Positions 8,135 through 16,844 of a stretch of 36,144 nt of DNA are shown here, in pieces. The first letter of the stretch is position 1, and every line of letters starts with the position of its first letter. The notes below the pieces were generated by a model. That model was not told the DNA's origin. It ran no database searches and saw nothing but the letters and a program-made list of their open reading frames with translations. The position numbers and the translations under genes were made by a program. Source of the stretch: Bacteroidales bacterium (GTDB taxonomy: Bacteria; Bacteroidota; Bacteroidia; Bacteroidales; FEN-979); assembly GCA_023229525.1 (NCBI GenBank), contig JALNZC010000042.1, positions 1-36,144 of the forward strand, given 5' to 3'.

Positions 8135-8142
8135 CAAAAATA
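8135..8142 (-). promoter_or_regulatory. -7 box TATTTTTG for carbamate kinase
   Basis: Exact TAnnTTTG on the minus strand, 20 nt upstream of ATG 8114. This spacing recurs at several other genes in the window and supports the shorter start. Confidence 0.6.
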
Positions 8143-8179
8143 GAAATAAAATCCGATCTTTGATCGCCTTTCTGGTCAA

Positions 8180-9061
8180 ATGTACCCACAAAAAAGAGCC
8201 TATATATTTGCCTTTTCGGCTATTGTCTGCTGGTCGACCATCGGGTCGGCATTTAAAATCACCTTACGCTATTTAGATCCACTAAGTTTATTGTTTTATT
8301 CATCGTTTGTTGCCAGTGGCGTCCTGCTCATGATTCTGATCATTCAAAAGAAACTTTACCTTTTGAGAGCGGTGAACGGACGGGAAATTCTGTTTTCAGC
8401 TTTCCTTGGACTTCTGAATCCGTTTTTCTACTATGTGGTTTTACTCAAAGCCTATGATCTGTTGCCAGCACAGGTAGCGGGGACCCTGAACTATATCTGG
8501 CCACTTATGCTGGTGTTACTTTCTATACCCCTCTTGAAACAAAAGATCAGCCCCTGGAGTGTTGTGGCTATTTTGATCAGTTTTTTCGGGATCATTGTTA
8601 TTTCTACCCATGGACAATTTTCCAGTCTGCATTTTTCCCATCCATTGGGGATTGCCCTTGCTTTATTCAGCGCTGTTTTCTGGGCATTGTACTGGATTTT
8701 CAATATAAAAGATCAACGGGAAGCAGTCAGTAAATTATTTCTGAATTTTTGTTTTGGCTTTTTTTATACGGCAATTGCGATGTTGACAAGAGGTGAATTT
8801 ATCCTCCCCGATTTCGCTGGGTTAGCTGGCGCTGTATATATAGGATTTTTCGAAATGGGAATCACTTTCGTACTGTGGTTCAATGCGTTGAAATTTTCAT
8901 CCACAACGGCCAAAGTATCCAATCTGATTTATTTATCACCTTTTATTTCATTGATTATCATTCACTTTATTGTTGGTGAAACCATTTTTTTTTCAACTGT
9001 AATCGGTTTGGTTTTTATTGTTAGTGGGATTATTCTGCAACAATATCTAAAGGAACAGTAA
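8180..9061 (+). CDS. EamA/DMT-family transporter
   Basis: 293-residue, ten-helix drug/metabolite transporter with two EamA repeats (first from about residue 8, AFSAIVCWSTIGSAF; second from about 155, ALALFSAVFWALYWI). The LLPAQVAGTLNYIWPL stretch corresponds to the conserved helix 3-4 region. It is similar in length and plan to the transporter at 2347-3231 but clearly different in sequence. The substrate is unknown. It is divergent from carbamate kinase with 65 bp between the chosen starts. Confidence 0.9.
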   Translation: MYPQKRAYIFAFSAIVCWSTIGSAFKITLRYLDPLSLLFYSSFVASGVLLMILIIQKKLYLLRAVNGREILFSAFLGLLNPFFYYVVLLKAYDLLPAQVAGTLNYIWPLMLVLLSIPLLKQKISPWSVVAILISFFGIIVISTHGQFSSLHFSHPLGIALALFSAVFWALYWIFNIKDQREAVSKLFLNFCFGFFYTAIAMLTRGEFILPDFAGLAGAVYIGFFEMGITFVLWFNALKFSSTTAKVSNLIYLSPFISLIIIHFIVGETIFFSTVIGLVFIVSGIILQQYLKEQ

Positions 9062-9105
9062 ATCCGGGTATTCTTACTTTGACCGGATCAGCATCTGTAA
9101 ACTTA

Positions 9106-9121
9106 CCGGTATCGATACCGG
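9106..9121. promoter_or_regulatory. Perfect 16-bp palindrome CCGGTATCGATACCGG
   Basis: An uninterrupted 16-bp palindrome in the 138-bp gap between the EamA gene and mtaB, about 66 bp upstream of the mtaB -7 box. It could be an operator for a dimeric regulator. No known regulator's site was recognised. Confidence 0.4.
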
Positions 9122-9187
9122 CCTGTGCGACGGGTTCATCATGCCTGTTCATCAGGGATGCTGAAGCCCAGTAAACAGGGAAATTTG

Positions 9188-9195
9188 TACCTTTG
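9188..9195 (+). promoter_or_regulatory. -7 box TACCTTTG at mtaB
   Basis: Exact TAnnTTTG match ending 4 nt before ATG 9200. Transcription would begin at or next to the start codon, giving a leaderless mRNA. It rules out the upstream in-frame start at 9125. Confidence 0.6.
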
Positions 9196-9199
9196 TCTC

Positions 9200-10480
9200 A
9201 TGAATTCCAAATCCGTTGCGTTTCACCATTTTGGTTGCAAGGTTAATTTTGCAGAAGCTTCCACACTATCCCGGCAGTTTCAGGAAAAAGGATTTGAAAT
9301 TTGTAATTTTCATGATCCCGCAGATATTTATGTTATAAGTTCCTGCATTGTGACTGCTGTCGCAGAAAAAAAATGCAGAGCAGCCATTCGTCAGGCACAT
9401 AAACAAAACCCCAAGGCTAAAATTGCCGTTATCGGTTGCTTCCCTGAATTAAAACCGGAAGAATTATCGCAGATGGAAGGTGTTGACCTGGTACTTGGCC
9501 ATACCGAAAAATTTCATTTATTGGAAGAACTGGAAAACCTCAATCATCCTATTGCTTTTGAAAAAAACGAGGATTTCATTCCTTCTTATTCATTCGGTGA
9601 CCGCACGCGTTCTTTTCTCAAAATCCAGGACGGATGTGATTACTATTGTACTTATTGTACTATTCCGCTTGCCCGCGGCAGAAGTCGCAGCGATACGATC
9701 GGAAATATAGTGAACTATGCCCATGAAATAGCAGGTCACGATATTAACGAAATAGTTTTAACAGGAGTTAACATCGGGGACTTCGGGACGACAAATGGAG
9801 AATCCTTTCTCGAACTTATCCGGACTCTGGATAAAGTTGCAGGGATTTCACGATTCCGGATATCCTCAATTGAACCTGATCTCCTGAATGATGATATCAT
9901 TGAATTTGTTTCTGTTTCGGAAAAATTCCTGCCCCATTTTCATATCCCGTTACAATCGGGTTGCAACAAAGTACTGAGAACTATGCATCGTAAATATGGG
10001 AGGGAACTTTATGAAAGCAGGATCATGAAGATCAGGTCGCTTATGCCATTTGCCTGCATTGCCGCCGATGTTATTGTTGGCTTCCCTGGCGAAAACGAAG
10101 AGGATTTTAAAGAAACGTTGCAATTCATCAGACTCCTAGATATTTCTTACTTGCATGTATTTACGTATTCAAAACGCGACAATACATTGGCCGCCAAAAT
10201 GGGTGAGATTGTTCATGAAAAGGTCAAAAAGCAACGCAGTGAATTGTTACACGCCCTTTCAAATGAAAAAAAGAAATTATTCTACCTGCAAAATCAGGGT
10301 CGCATAGTGAACGTTTTATATGAATCGGATAATTCGGATGGATATATGCACGGTTTTTCAGAAAATTACTTAAAGGTAAAAACATCCTTTAATCCATCGT
10401 TGGTAAACAAAATAAAAACTGTAAAACTCGTAAAAATGGATGATGATGGGTGCTGGATTGATGAAACGAATTTGCTATGA
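9200..10480 (+). CDS. mtaB: tRNA t6A37 methylthiotransferase MtaB (radical SAM)
   Basis: Converts t6A37 to ms2t6A37 in ANN-decoding tRNAs, using two [4Fe-4S] clusters. With the start at 9200 the protein has 426 residues. The N-terminal MTTase domain carries C13 (FGCKVN), C49 (SSCIVT) and C80 (IGCFPE). The radical SAM motif CX3CX2C is C146, C150 and C153 (CDYYCTYC). A C-terminal TRAM-like region follows. The sequence FLKIQDGCDYYCTYCTIP favours MtaB (YqeV type) over MiaB or RimO. The reading frame stays open upstream to 9125, but those 25 residues are foreign to the family and lie before the promoter. It shares an ATGA overlap of 4 bp with the next gene. Confidence 0.93.
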   Translation: MNSKSVAFHHFGCKVNFAEASTLSRQFQEKGFEICNFHDPADIYVISSCIVTAVAEKKCRAAIRQAHKQNPKAKIAVIGCFPELKPEELSQMEGVDLVLGHTEKFHLLEELENLNHPIAFEKNEDFIPSYSFGDRTRSFLKIQDGCDYYCTYCTIPLARGRSRSDTIGNIVNYAHEIAGHDINEIVLTGVNIGDFGTTNGESFLELIRTLDKVAGISRFRISSIEPDLLNDDIIEFVSVSEKFLPHFHIPLQSGCNKVLRTMHRKYGRELYESRIMKIRSLMPFACIAADVIVGFPGENEEDFKETLQFIRLLDISYLHVFTYSKRDNTLAAKMGEIVHEKVKKQRSELLHALSNEKKKLFYLQNQGRIVNVLYESDNSDGYMHGFSENYLKVKTSFNPSLVNKIKTVKLVKMDDDGCWIDETNLL

Positions 10481-11274
10481 ATCTCGAAAAATTGACACTT
10501 CAGGTTTGTGATTTAGCCCGGGAAGTGGCTATATTTCAACATCAGGAAATTTCAAAATTAAGGACAGCAGATATCCAGCGAAAGGGATTGCACAACTATG
10601 TAACCTATGTGGATAAAGAATCGGAACACCGTATTGTTGAAAGACTCTTAAAAATTCTTCCGGGAAGCGGATTTATTGCAGAGGAAAACAAGACGCTTAA
10701 ACCTTCAGAATTTACCTGGGTGATCGATCCTTTAGACGGAACAACCAACTTTATACATGGTATTCCCCTTTATTGCATCAGTATAGGTCTTATCCACGGT
10801 GTGGAGCCCATTCTCGGTGTGGTATATGAAAGCAACCTGGAAGAGTGTTTTTATACCTGGAAATCGTCCCCTTCTTTTCTAAATCAGGAAAAAATACAGG
10901 TATCTGATACACCGGTAATTAATGAATCGCTCCTTGCGACCGGATTCCCCTATTATGACTATCATGCCCTTGATGACTACCTGGTCATATTCAAGCATTT
11001 ACTGCAAAACAGCCGCGGGTTAAGACGTCTGGGATCTGCTGCTGCCGACCTTGCCTGGGTAGCCTGTGGCAGGTTCGATGGTTTTTACGAATATGGTTTG
11101 AGTCCCTGGGATGTCACCGCCGGTGGATTACTGGTTAAAAATGCCGGTGGAAAAGTGAGCGATTTTCGTGGAACTGAAAATCATATCTTTGGAAAACAAA
11201 TCATTGCTACCAACGGCCTGATCTATGGCGAATTTCTGAAACTCTTTGATGCCTGGAAACACGAATCGAATTAA
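10477..11274 (+). CDS. suhB: Inositol monophosphatase family protein
   Basis: Mg-dependent, Li-sensitive sugar-phosphatase family (inositol-1-monophosphatase, SuhB or CysQ-like), 265 residues. Metal-binding motifs are E70 (FIAEEN), D84-P-L-D87-G-T (WVIDPLDGTTNF) and D212 (SPWDVTAGGLLV). Substrate is uncertain: inositol phosphate, histidinol phosphate and PAP phosphatases share these motifs. The start codon overlaps the mtaB stop by 4 bp, so the two are translationally coupled. The symbol suhB denotes the family rather than a proven function. Confidence 0.9.
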   Translation: MNLEKLTLQVCDLAREVAIFQHQEISKLRTADIQRKGLHNYVTYVDKESEHRIVERLLKILPGSGFIAEENKTLKPSEFTWVIDPLDGTTNFIHGIPLYCISIGLIHGVEPILGVVYESNLEECFYTWKSSPSFLNQEKIQVSDTPVINESLLATGFPYYDYHALDDYLVIFKHLLQNSRGLRRLGSAAADLAWVACGRFDGFYEYGLSPWDVTAGGLLVKNAGGKVSDFRGTENHIFGKQIIATNGLIYGEFLKLFDAWKHESN

Positions 11275-11391
11275 TTCGCAAATTATGATGTCCCAGCAAA
11301 AGTATTGGATACTCTTATTGCCGGGTGCTGTTAATATCAAGAAAATAAGGATGTTTATCGATTATATGTAGGAAAACACTGTAACTCCGGC

Positions 11392-11399
11392 TATTTTTG
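11392..11399 (+). promoter_or_regulatory. -7 box TATTTTTG before the DUF5916 gene
   Basis: Exact TAnnTTTG, 16 nt upstream of ATG 11416, matching the short-leader pattern of other genes here. Confidence 0.55.
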
Positions 11400-11415
11400 T
11401 GCGTCTGTTGATCCG

Positions 11416-13866
11416 ATGAAAAAAGCCCTGTTCATTTCTCTATTCTTCTTTACCTGCCTTTTGACTTTTGCACAACCCGCAAAGAAAACCATTAATGCGG
11501 TTCCTGTTTCCAGTTCCCCAAAAATTGATGGCGTGCTTGATGATGCCATATGGCAATCGGCTCCAGTTGCAACCGATTTTGTACAACGCATTCCTTATAA
11601 CGGGAAACCAGCCATCTTCACCTCATACATTCGGTTTGCATATGATAATTCAGGTTTGTATGTCGGAGCACAAATGTTGGATCCGTACCCCGATAGTATT
11701 CCTGCCCAAATGGGACTCCGGGATTCACCATCGCTCAATGCCGACTATTTCATCGTTGTTCTTAGTCCTTTCAATGATGGAATTAATGCTTTCTGTTTCC
11801 TTGTCTATGTATCCGATGTTCAGGCTGATTTCAAAATACCCAATAGTGTATCTAGCGAGGGTGATGATTTTACCTGGGATGCTGTGTGGCAAAGCAAGGC
11901 AAGGAAAAATGACAAGGGCTGGGTTGTTGAAATGAAAATTCCATATTCGGCGATCCGGTTCCCTAAAAAACCTGTCCAGGAATGGGGACTGAATTGTCAA
12001 CGGAGTATTCGTCGATTCCGTGAAATCGATACCTGGAACCTGGTCGATTCAAAAGTTTCCGGGTATACAAACCAGTGCGGAGTACTTCAGGGTATCCAGG
12101 ATATCAAGCCTCCGCTTCGATTATCATTGTCACCTTACCTTTCAAGCTACCTTGAAAACAGTCCGGGGGAAAATGCTTATCAACTTTCCTATAATTATGG
12201 GGCAGACTTGAAATATGGGATCAATCAAAGCTTTACCCTCGATATGACCCTTATCCCCGATTTCGGACAGGTAAGGTCAGATGATAAAATTTACAATTTC
12301 TCTCCATTCGAGATCCGTTATGATGAACGGCGACAGTTTTTCACTGAAGGTACTGAACTTTTCAACAAAGGAGGAATCTTCTATTCACGTCGCATTGGAA
12401 ATCAATCTAAGGGATATAACAATGTTTATAGCACTCTCGGAGAAAATGAGAAGGTGACCGAGAACCCTGTCCAGACGAAACTGCTCAATGCTACAAAAAT
12501 TTCAGGACGTACCACAGGAGGACTTGGAATCGGTGTATTCAATGCCATCTCGGGTAATACATGGGCCACCGTTTTGGATACGATAACAGGTGAAACCCGC
12601 CGGTTCCTGACCCAGGGATTTACCAATTATAATATGATCGTCCTGGACCAGAATTTGAAAAACAACTCCTACTTCGATTTGCTCAATACCAATTATTTCA
12701 TGCCCACTGAAGGCTATACTGCCAATGTCTCGGGAACAACCTTCAAATTCGCCAATAAAAAGTATACGTATGCTTTCACAGGTGATGGCTTTGTGAGCCA
12801 GAAGTATTATAGTCATGGCTCCCCCGACTTTGGTTACCGGTACTCGTTGGGATATGGAAAAATTTCCGGGAATTTCCTTTTTTCCTTGCAACAGTTACTC
12901 GAAACAGATCGATACGATCCGAATGATATGGGTTTTAATCCTGTTAATAACCGGTTTATCAATTCCCTTTCGATGCAATACAATATTTATGATCCGTTTT
13001 GGAAGGTCTTAAACTGGTATAATTACGCACGTATTGATTATAATTGTCTGTACGATGGATTAAAATTCACATCTCTGCTGATTCATGCTGAAAGTAACAC
13101 AACAACACCAAAATATCTGACCCTGGGCGCTAATACCGACATTCAGCCCATTCCTTCACATGATTATTATGAACCGCGGGTAGATGGCTGGATGTTTGTT
13201 TCACCCGCATATGGAAATATGGCTGTATGGATTTCTTCGGATTACCGGAAAAAATTTGCGATCGATCTTACTTTGGTTGGATCCCTGGCTCCTACTTATA
13301 AATCTTCCGGATTTGCTTTTTCTGTGGAGCCCCGTTACAGAATATCAGATCGAATCTTCCTTTTGTATCAATTCTACTATGAGAAAATATTAAATGATGT
13401 TGGTTATGTCATGGATTCTTCGGATGCAGATAATAACACGGTAATCCTTTTCGGCCGGCGTGACCGGAACATTGTAACCAACGTCATTGAAGCCAATTTC
13501 ATGGTCACAAGTAACATGAGCATTGACTTACGGGCCCGGCATTATTGGGTCCGGGCGCCTTATTACTCATTCTTTCAGTTGCAACGCGATGGTAGTCTGG
13601 CCACTAGTGTATACACCGGCGACCAGGATGTAAACTATAACCTTTTCAACATTGATCTCAGCTATATCTGGAATTTTGCTCCCGGAAGTCAATTATCACT
13701 GATGTGGAAAAATGCTATAAATACCTTTGATAACGATGTTGAAAATAATTTTTTTCATGATTTTGGTAATACCTTAAATTCCCCATCTTCCAACAGCTTT
13801 TCCATCCGCATCCTGTATTACCTAGATGCACTCTATTTTAAGAAAAAAACGAAAGGTCGCGGTTAA
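11416..13866 (+). CDS. DUF5916 protein: CBM9-like domain plus outer-membrane barrel-like domain
   Basis: 816-residue exported protein. A signal peptide covers residues 1-20 (MKKALFISLFFFTCLLTFA). Residues 25-225 form a CBM9-like beta-sandwich (KIDGVLDDAIWQSA, VRFAYD-type strands, GWVVEMKIPYSAIRF). The long C-terminal part (about 230-816) has alternating aromatic/polar strands and ends in LDALYFKKKTKG, like an outer-membrane beta-barrel. This is the layout of DUF5916 proteins in Bacteroidota, whose substrate is not known; a role in binding or taking up glycans is a guess from the CBM9-like fold. It is a single gene, convergent with the CBM48 protein. An 8-bp inverted repeat spans its stop codon. 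Confidence 0.85.
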   Translation: MKKALFISLFFFTCLLTFAQPAKKTINAVPVSSSPKIDGVLDDAIWQSAPVATDFVQRIPYNGKPAIFTSYIRFAYDNSGLYVGAQMLDPYPDSIPAQMGLRDSPSLNADYFIVVLSPFNDGINAFCFLVYVSDVQADFKIPNSVSSEGDDFTWDAVWQSKARKNDKGWVVEMKIPYSAIRFPKKPVQEWGLNCQRSIRRFREIDTWNLVDSKVSGYTNQCGVLQGIQDIKPPLRLSLSPYLSSYLENSPGENAYQLSYNYGADLKYGINQSFTLDMTLIPDFGQVRSDDKIYNFSPFEIRYDERRQFFTEGTELFNKGGIFYSRRIGNQSKGYNNVYSTLGENEKVTENPVQTKLLNATKISGRTTGGLGIGVFNAISGNTWATVLDTITGETRRFLTQGFTNYNMIVLDQNLKNNSYFDLLNTNYFMPTEGYTANVSGTTFKFANKKYTYAFTGDGFVSQKYYSHGSPDFGYRYSLGYGKISGNFLFSLQQLLETDRYDPNDMGFNPVNNRFINSLSMQYNIYDPFWKVLNWYNYARIDYNCLYDGLKFTSLLIHAESNTTTPKYLTLGANTDIQPIPSHDYYEPRVDGWMFVSPAYGNMAVWISSDYRKKFAIDLTLVGSLAPTYKSSGFAFSVEPRYRISDRIFLLYQFYYEKILNDVGYVMDSSDADNNTVILFGRRDRNIVTNVIEANFMVTSNMSIDLRARHYWVRAPYYSFFQLQRDGSLATSVYTGDQDVNYNLFNIDLSYIWNFAPGSQLSLMWKNAINTFDNDVENNFFHDFGNTLNSPSSNSFSIRILYYLDALYFKKKTKGRG

Positions 13867-13886
13867 TTTCATCAAATCAATTAACC
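13861..13886. terminator. Inverted repeat GGTTAATT / AATTAACC between convergent genes
   Basis: Perfect 8-bp stem with a 10-nt loop, beginning at the last codons of the DUF5916 gene and including its TAA stop. It lies in the 74-bp gap between convergent genes. No strong U-run follows, so termination is only suggested. Confidence 0.35.
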
Positions 13887-13940
13887 CTGCAAATTGTATT
13901 CAGAATCGTTATGAATTGTGGATTTCCGGTGAATCCGCTG

Positions 13941-15386
13941 TCAGGGTTCAATCCAGATCACTGAATTTCCGGTACCGTATTCATTTTCTTCCCAAAGTTC
14001 ATTCCCCGGATCCATGATCCATTTGCCATCAACAACGAACTTGTAAACATACTTACCCGGTTTGAGCCTGATGGGGAATTTCCATTTATGATCTATTATG
14101 GCCATTCTGTACCCGTCTTGACTCCAACCGTTGAAGCTACCGCTTACCAATACGCTTTTTGCACTGGTAGATTGATCAAGAACAAAGGTATGGTTCGCCT
14201 GCACAACCAGTATAGAGTTTCTATTAGTTCCCGACCCTACCGAAAAAGGATTATCAGGATCGGTAATCCATTCTCCATCCACCGTGAATTTATATTCGTA
14301 GTTGCCGGGAGCCAGAACATATGGCAATTGCCAGCCACCTGTGGTTTTCATCATCTGTAATTCTTGATTGTTCCAGGCATTAAAGTCTCCGGCCACCATA
14401 ACCTTTTTTGCGTTTGGATATCCTTTTAGAGAGAACAGCATTGATTCCCCGATCCCAACGACAGAATTAAAGTGACCGGAACCGTCGGGCCGGACGATTT
14501 TATTGCCCGGATCGGTTATCCAAACCCCATCGACAATAAATTTATATGCATGTGTCCCTTCACGCAAATACAAGGGTAAAGCCCATCCATATGAGGTTTT
14601 GAACATTTTCAGCGTACGTTCATCCCAGTTGTTGAAACTTCCTGTAACAATCACATTTTTAGCGTTTTTGCTTTCTCTCAATATAAACCAATGGTTGTAA
14701 CAGAAAACAACGGAATTATCTCCAATATATCCCTCACGCCCGTATTGACGGTTGAATGGATCAGAAGTCCAACGGCCATCGACAATATATTTATATAAAT
14801 ATTTACCGGGTTTAAGCCTCAATTGGATTATCCATCCCGAATCACTGCGCTGCATTGGCATTTGTGTGGTACTCCACCGGTTGAATGTACCCGATAAAAA
14901 AACCTGTTGGGCATTCTGATGACCAGGTAAATAAAAACGGGCAATACCATTGGCATATTGAAAAACTTTATACTGGGTAAATTTATTGATGCCCCAGGGG
15001 GTCGACTCCCGTGTGGTTTCTATCGTATAATTTTCCCAATCGTCATCAACCATGATGATATCCTCTTGAAATGGTGAACTATCCTGTTTGGAAGTCAAAG
15101 ATTTCGACAATTCAATGATGCGTGAAGTTAAATTCCTTACCGACCATACTGTGCCGTTTATCGTGATTTTAGTTTTACCGGCATAGGCATCAGCCAATAC
15201 AGTACTATCGAGATTAAAAAGATGTGCCACCTCCTGTTTCTGTTCAGGGGACCACTTGAGATCCAGTTTAAAAATTAACCGGCCCTCTTCTAATCTGCAG
15301 GCATCTTTGGGATTTACTTGCCCGTAACAGGTATAAGTAAGGATGACCATTACAAGAGCGAATCCGATGTTGCGATACCCTTTCAT
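13941..15386 (-). CDS. Exported protein with four tandem AMPK/CBM48-type glycogen-binding modules
   Basis: 481 residues. A signal peptide covers about 1-22 (FALVMVILTYTCYG). An unrecognised alpha/beta region follows (25-140) with an acidic DDDWENY patch. Then come four copies of an isoamylase-N/AMPK glycogen-binding (CBM48, E-set) module at about 150-227, 232-310, 316-395 and 400-480. Each repeats GxFNxW, then W, then GxYxYKFxVDGxWxxDPxN, for example GSFNNW (249-254) and GDFNAW (333-338). In known modules such tryptophans bind alpha-glucans. No enzymatic domain is attached. It lies 3 bp after the aspartic-protease gene and is certainly cotranscribed with it. Likely a periplasmic or surface glucan-binding protein; the link to proteolysis is unexplained. 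Confidence 0.85.
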   Translation of the reverse strand: MKGYRNIGFALVMVILTYTCYGQVNPKDACRLEEGRLIFKLDLKWSPEQKQEVAHLFNLDSTVLADAYAGKTKITINGTVWSVRNLTSRIIELSKSLTSKQDSSPFQEDIIMVDDDWENYTIETTRESTPWGINKFTQYKVFQYANGIARFYLPGHQNAQQVFLSGTFNRWSTTQMPMQRSDSGWIIQLRLKPGKYLYKYIVDGRWTSDPFNRQYGREGYIGDNSVVFCYNHWFILRESKNAKNVIVTGSFNNWDERTLKMFKTSYGWALPLYLREGTHAYKFIVDGVWITDPGNKIVRPDGSGHFNSVVGIGESMLFSLKGYPNAKKVMVAGDFNAWNNQELQMMKTTGGWQLPYVLAPGNYEYKFTVDGEWITDPDNPFSVGSGTNRNSILVVQANHTFVLDQSTSAKSVLVSGSFNGWSQDGYRMAIIDHKWKFPIRLKPGKYVYKFVVDGKWIMDPGNELWEENEYGTGNSVIWIEP

Positions 15387-15389
15387 TCT

Positions 15390-16520
15390 CTATTGATTAT
15401 CTGTTGATTTTGCAAAACAAATGCCCATCTCATTCCGGGCCAGGTTAATGCTTATTTCTCCCTGACTGAAAAAATCAAATCCAAGCATCCCGTCTATGAC
15501 CCTTCCATAGGATTTCGACATCTTATCAAGACTTGTAATAATTGTTTTCATTGTGGGGAATCGTTTTCCACCCAAATTAAAATCATTCATCAATCCGTAC
15601 AAAACATCCGATTGTCCGGAGGCAATCCCAACCATATCGGATCTTCGCAAAATGGTTACGGTGCTAAGTACCGTTTTTGACGAATAACTACTCAGCACAT
15701 TCGATTCAGCGCCGGAATCGAGACAAAAATCAAGTTCCTTTCCACCGATATTCGCCTTCACTAAAAGGATATTGTTATATTCTTCAACTCTTTGTATCAG
15801 ATCAAACTTCTTCTGATTGAATTTACTAATCCGGTAACCCCTTTTATCGAGTTTATACAAGCGAAGTTCATTGTGATTTAAATCAATTACAATTTCCAAG
15901 CTTTTCAATAGACTCAGCCCGAATAATCCGAGTATCTTGACTCCACGACGATCCTCAATATGACCTAAAGAAGTCACGTCGGCCGCAAGGCCTGTGAAAT
16001 GAAGATCCGCCACATCCAAGGATCTTACTGTAGTGCGACCAAATCCTTCTGCAGATCCGGTTACCCCACCTGCAACCTCTTCATCAACAACGATGTACTT
16101 TCTGAAATATGTTTTATTCAGTACCAGTTTTGAGGATCCGGTATCGAAAACAAAATTTCCAACAATATTGTCAATGCGGGCTTCGATCAAAAACAACCTG
16201 CCAACCCGTTTCAGTGGGATAGTAATAGATTCAACTCCATCAGGAGAACCAGACAGATTGCCGGGAAAAGCTTTGATGCTTATCGTTTTTATCAATACTG
16301 ACCGGTCAAAGCCAGGCATATCTTTCGCCGCATAGCCAATCGTCAGGAAAATGAAGAGGTTGAGTAAGACCAGAACCGCTATATATCTCCCATTATTCCA
16401 ATGAAATGCCAATCTGGATCTTCCAGAATTTTGAATGAAATGAAAAAAAATCAATATTTTGCTTATGATCCCTGTCCTCATCCTGAACATGACAGTATAC
16501 ATGAAATCATTTAAAACCAA
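15390..16520 (-). CDS. Retropepsin-like aspartic protease with N-terminal membrane anchor
   Basis: 376 residues with two aspartic-protease active-site motifs: FVFDTGSSKLVLN (D126) and LDFCLDSGAESNVLS (D268). It is thus a single chain with two retropepsin/pepsin-like halves, as in the gag-polyprotein-type or PDZ-less Bacteroidota aspartyl proteases. Residues 46-64 form one hydrophobic helix (YIAVLVLLNLFIFLTIGYA), a signal anchor or signal peptide. The reading frame begins at 16520, but the true start is unclear: ATGs at 16502, 16490 and 16481, or a TTG at 16412, would also keep the helix. It is first in a two-gene unit with the CBM48 protein, which follows after 3 bp. Substrate unknown. Confidence 0.8.
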   Translation of the reverse strand: MVLNDFMYTVMFRMRTGIISKILIFFHFIQNSGRSRLAFHWNNGRYIAVLVLLNLFIFLTIGYAAKDMPGFDRSVLIKTISIKAFPGNLSGSPDGVESITIPLKRVGRLFLIEARIDNIVGNFVFDTGSSKLVLNKTYFRKYIVVDEEVAGGVTGSAEGFGRTTVRSLDVADLHFTGLAADVTSLGHIEDRRGVKILGLFGLSLLKSLEIVIDLNHNELRLYKLDKRGYRISKFNQKKFDLIQRVEEYNNILLVKANIGGKELDFCLDSGAESNVLSSYSSKTVLSTVTILRRSDMVGIASGQSDVLYGLMNDFNLGGKRFPTMKTIITSLDKMSKSYGRVIDGMLGFDFFSQGEISINLARNEMGICFAKSTDNQ

Positions 16521-16844
16521 AATTAAGAAAAGCGGGGCATTAATGCAAATCTATCCGGTAATTCCTAATGATCAATCCACAAGCATTGATTAATTATTTA
16601 GTCAACAATAAAGTAAATAACATCAATTGGGAAGGGAGCGAGTTAAAATTATTTCTAATTTTATCCAAATTTTAATCGGGACAAGATTGATAAAAAATCT
16701 ATAAATCTTCCTACTGACGAGTGCATGATTATAAAAGTCATTGTGAAAACATAGCACTTGGATTCACCCATATCGCAACCATTATGGATCAACTTGGAAT
16801 AATTATTTAATCATTGAAAAAATTATCCTTAATTACACCCTACT
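16521..16844. other. 324-bp AT-rich intergenic region upstream of gmd
   Basis: Divergent gap between the aspartic-protease gene and gmd. It is AT-rich and stop-laden on both strands. No tRNA, tandem array or clear TAnnTTTG box next to gmd was seen. Short inverted repeats (ATCAAT..ATTGAT near 16570) are not convincing. It presumably holds both promoters. Confidence 0.5.

Noticed and set aside
8115..8189. N-terminal extension of carbamate kinase
   Set aside because: It covers the -7 box at 8135-8142 and overlaps the divergent gene; family members start at the MKKLAVVALGGNA region.
9125..9199. N-terminal extension of MtaB
   Set aside because: It lies upstream of the TACCTTTG box, and the family starts at MNSKSVAFHHFGCKVN.
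11468..11935. 155-codon plus-strand open frame inside the DUF5916 gene
   Set aside because: Shadow of the real gene in another frame; Met- and Trp-rich nonsense composition with no domain.
12502..12891. 129-codon antisense frame in the DUF5916 gene
   Set aside because: No family likeness, no promoter or spacing, fully inside a real gene.
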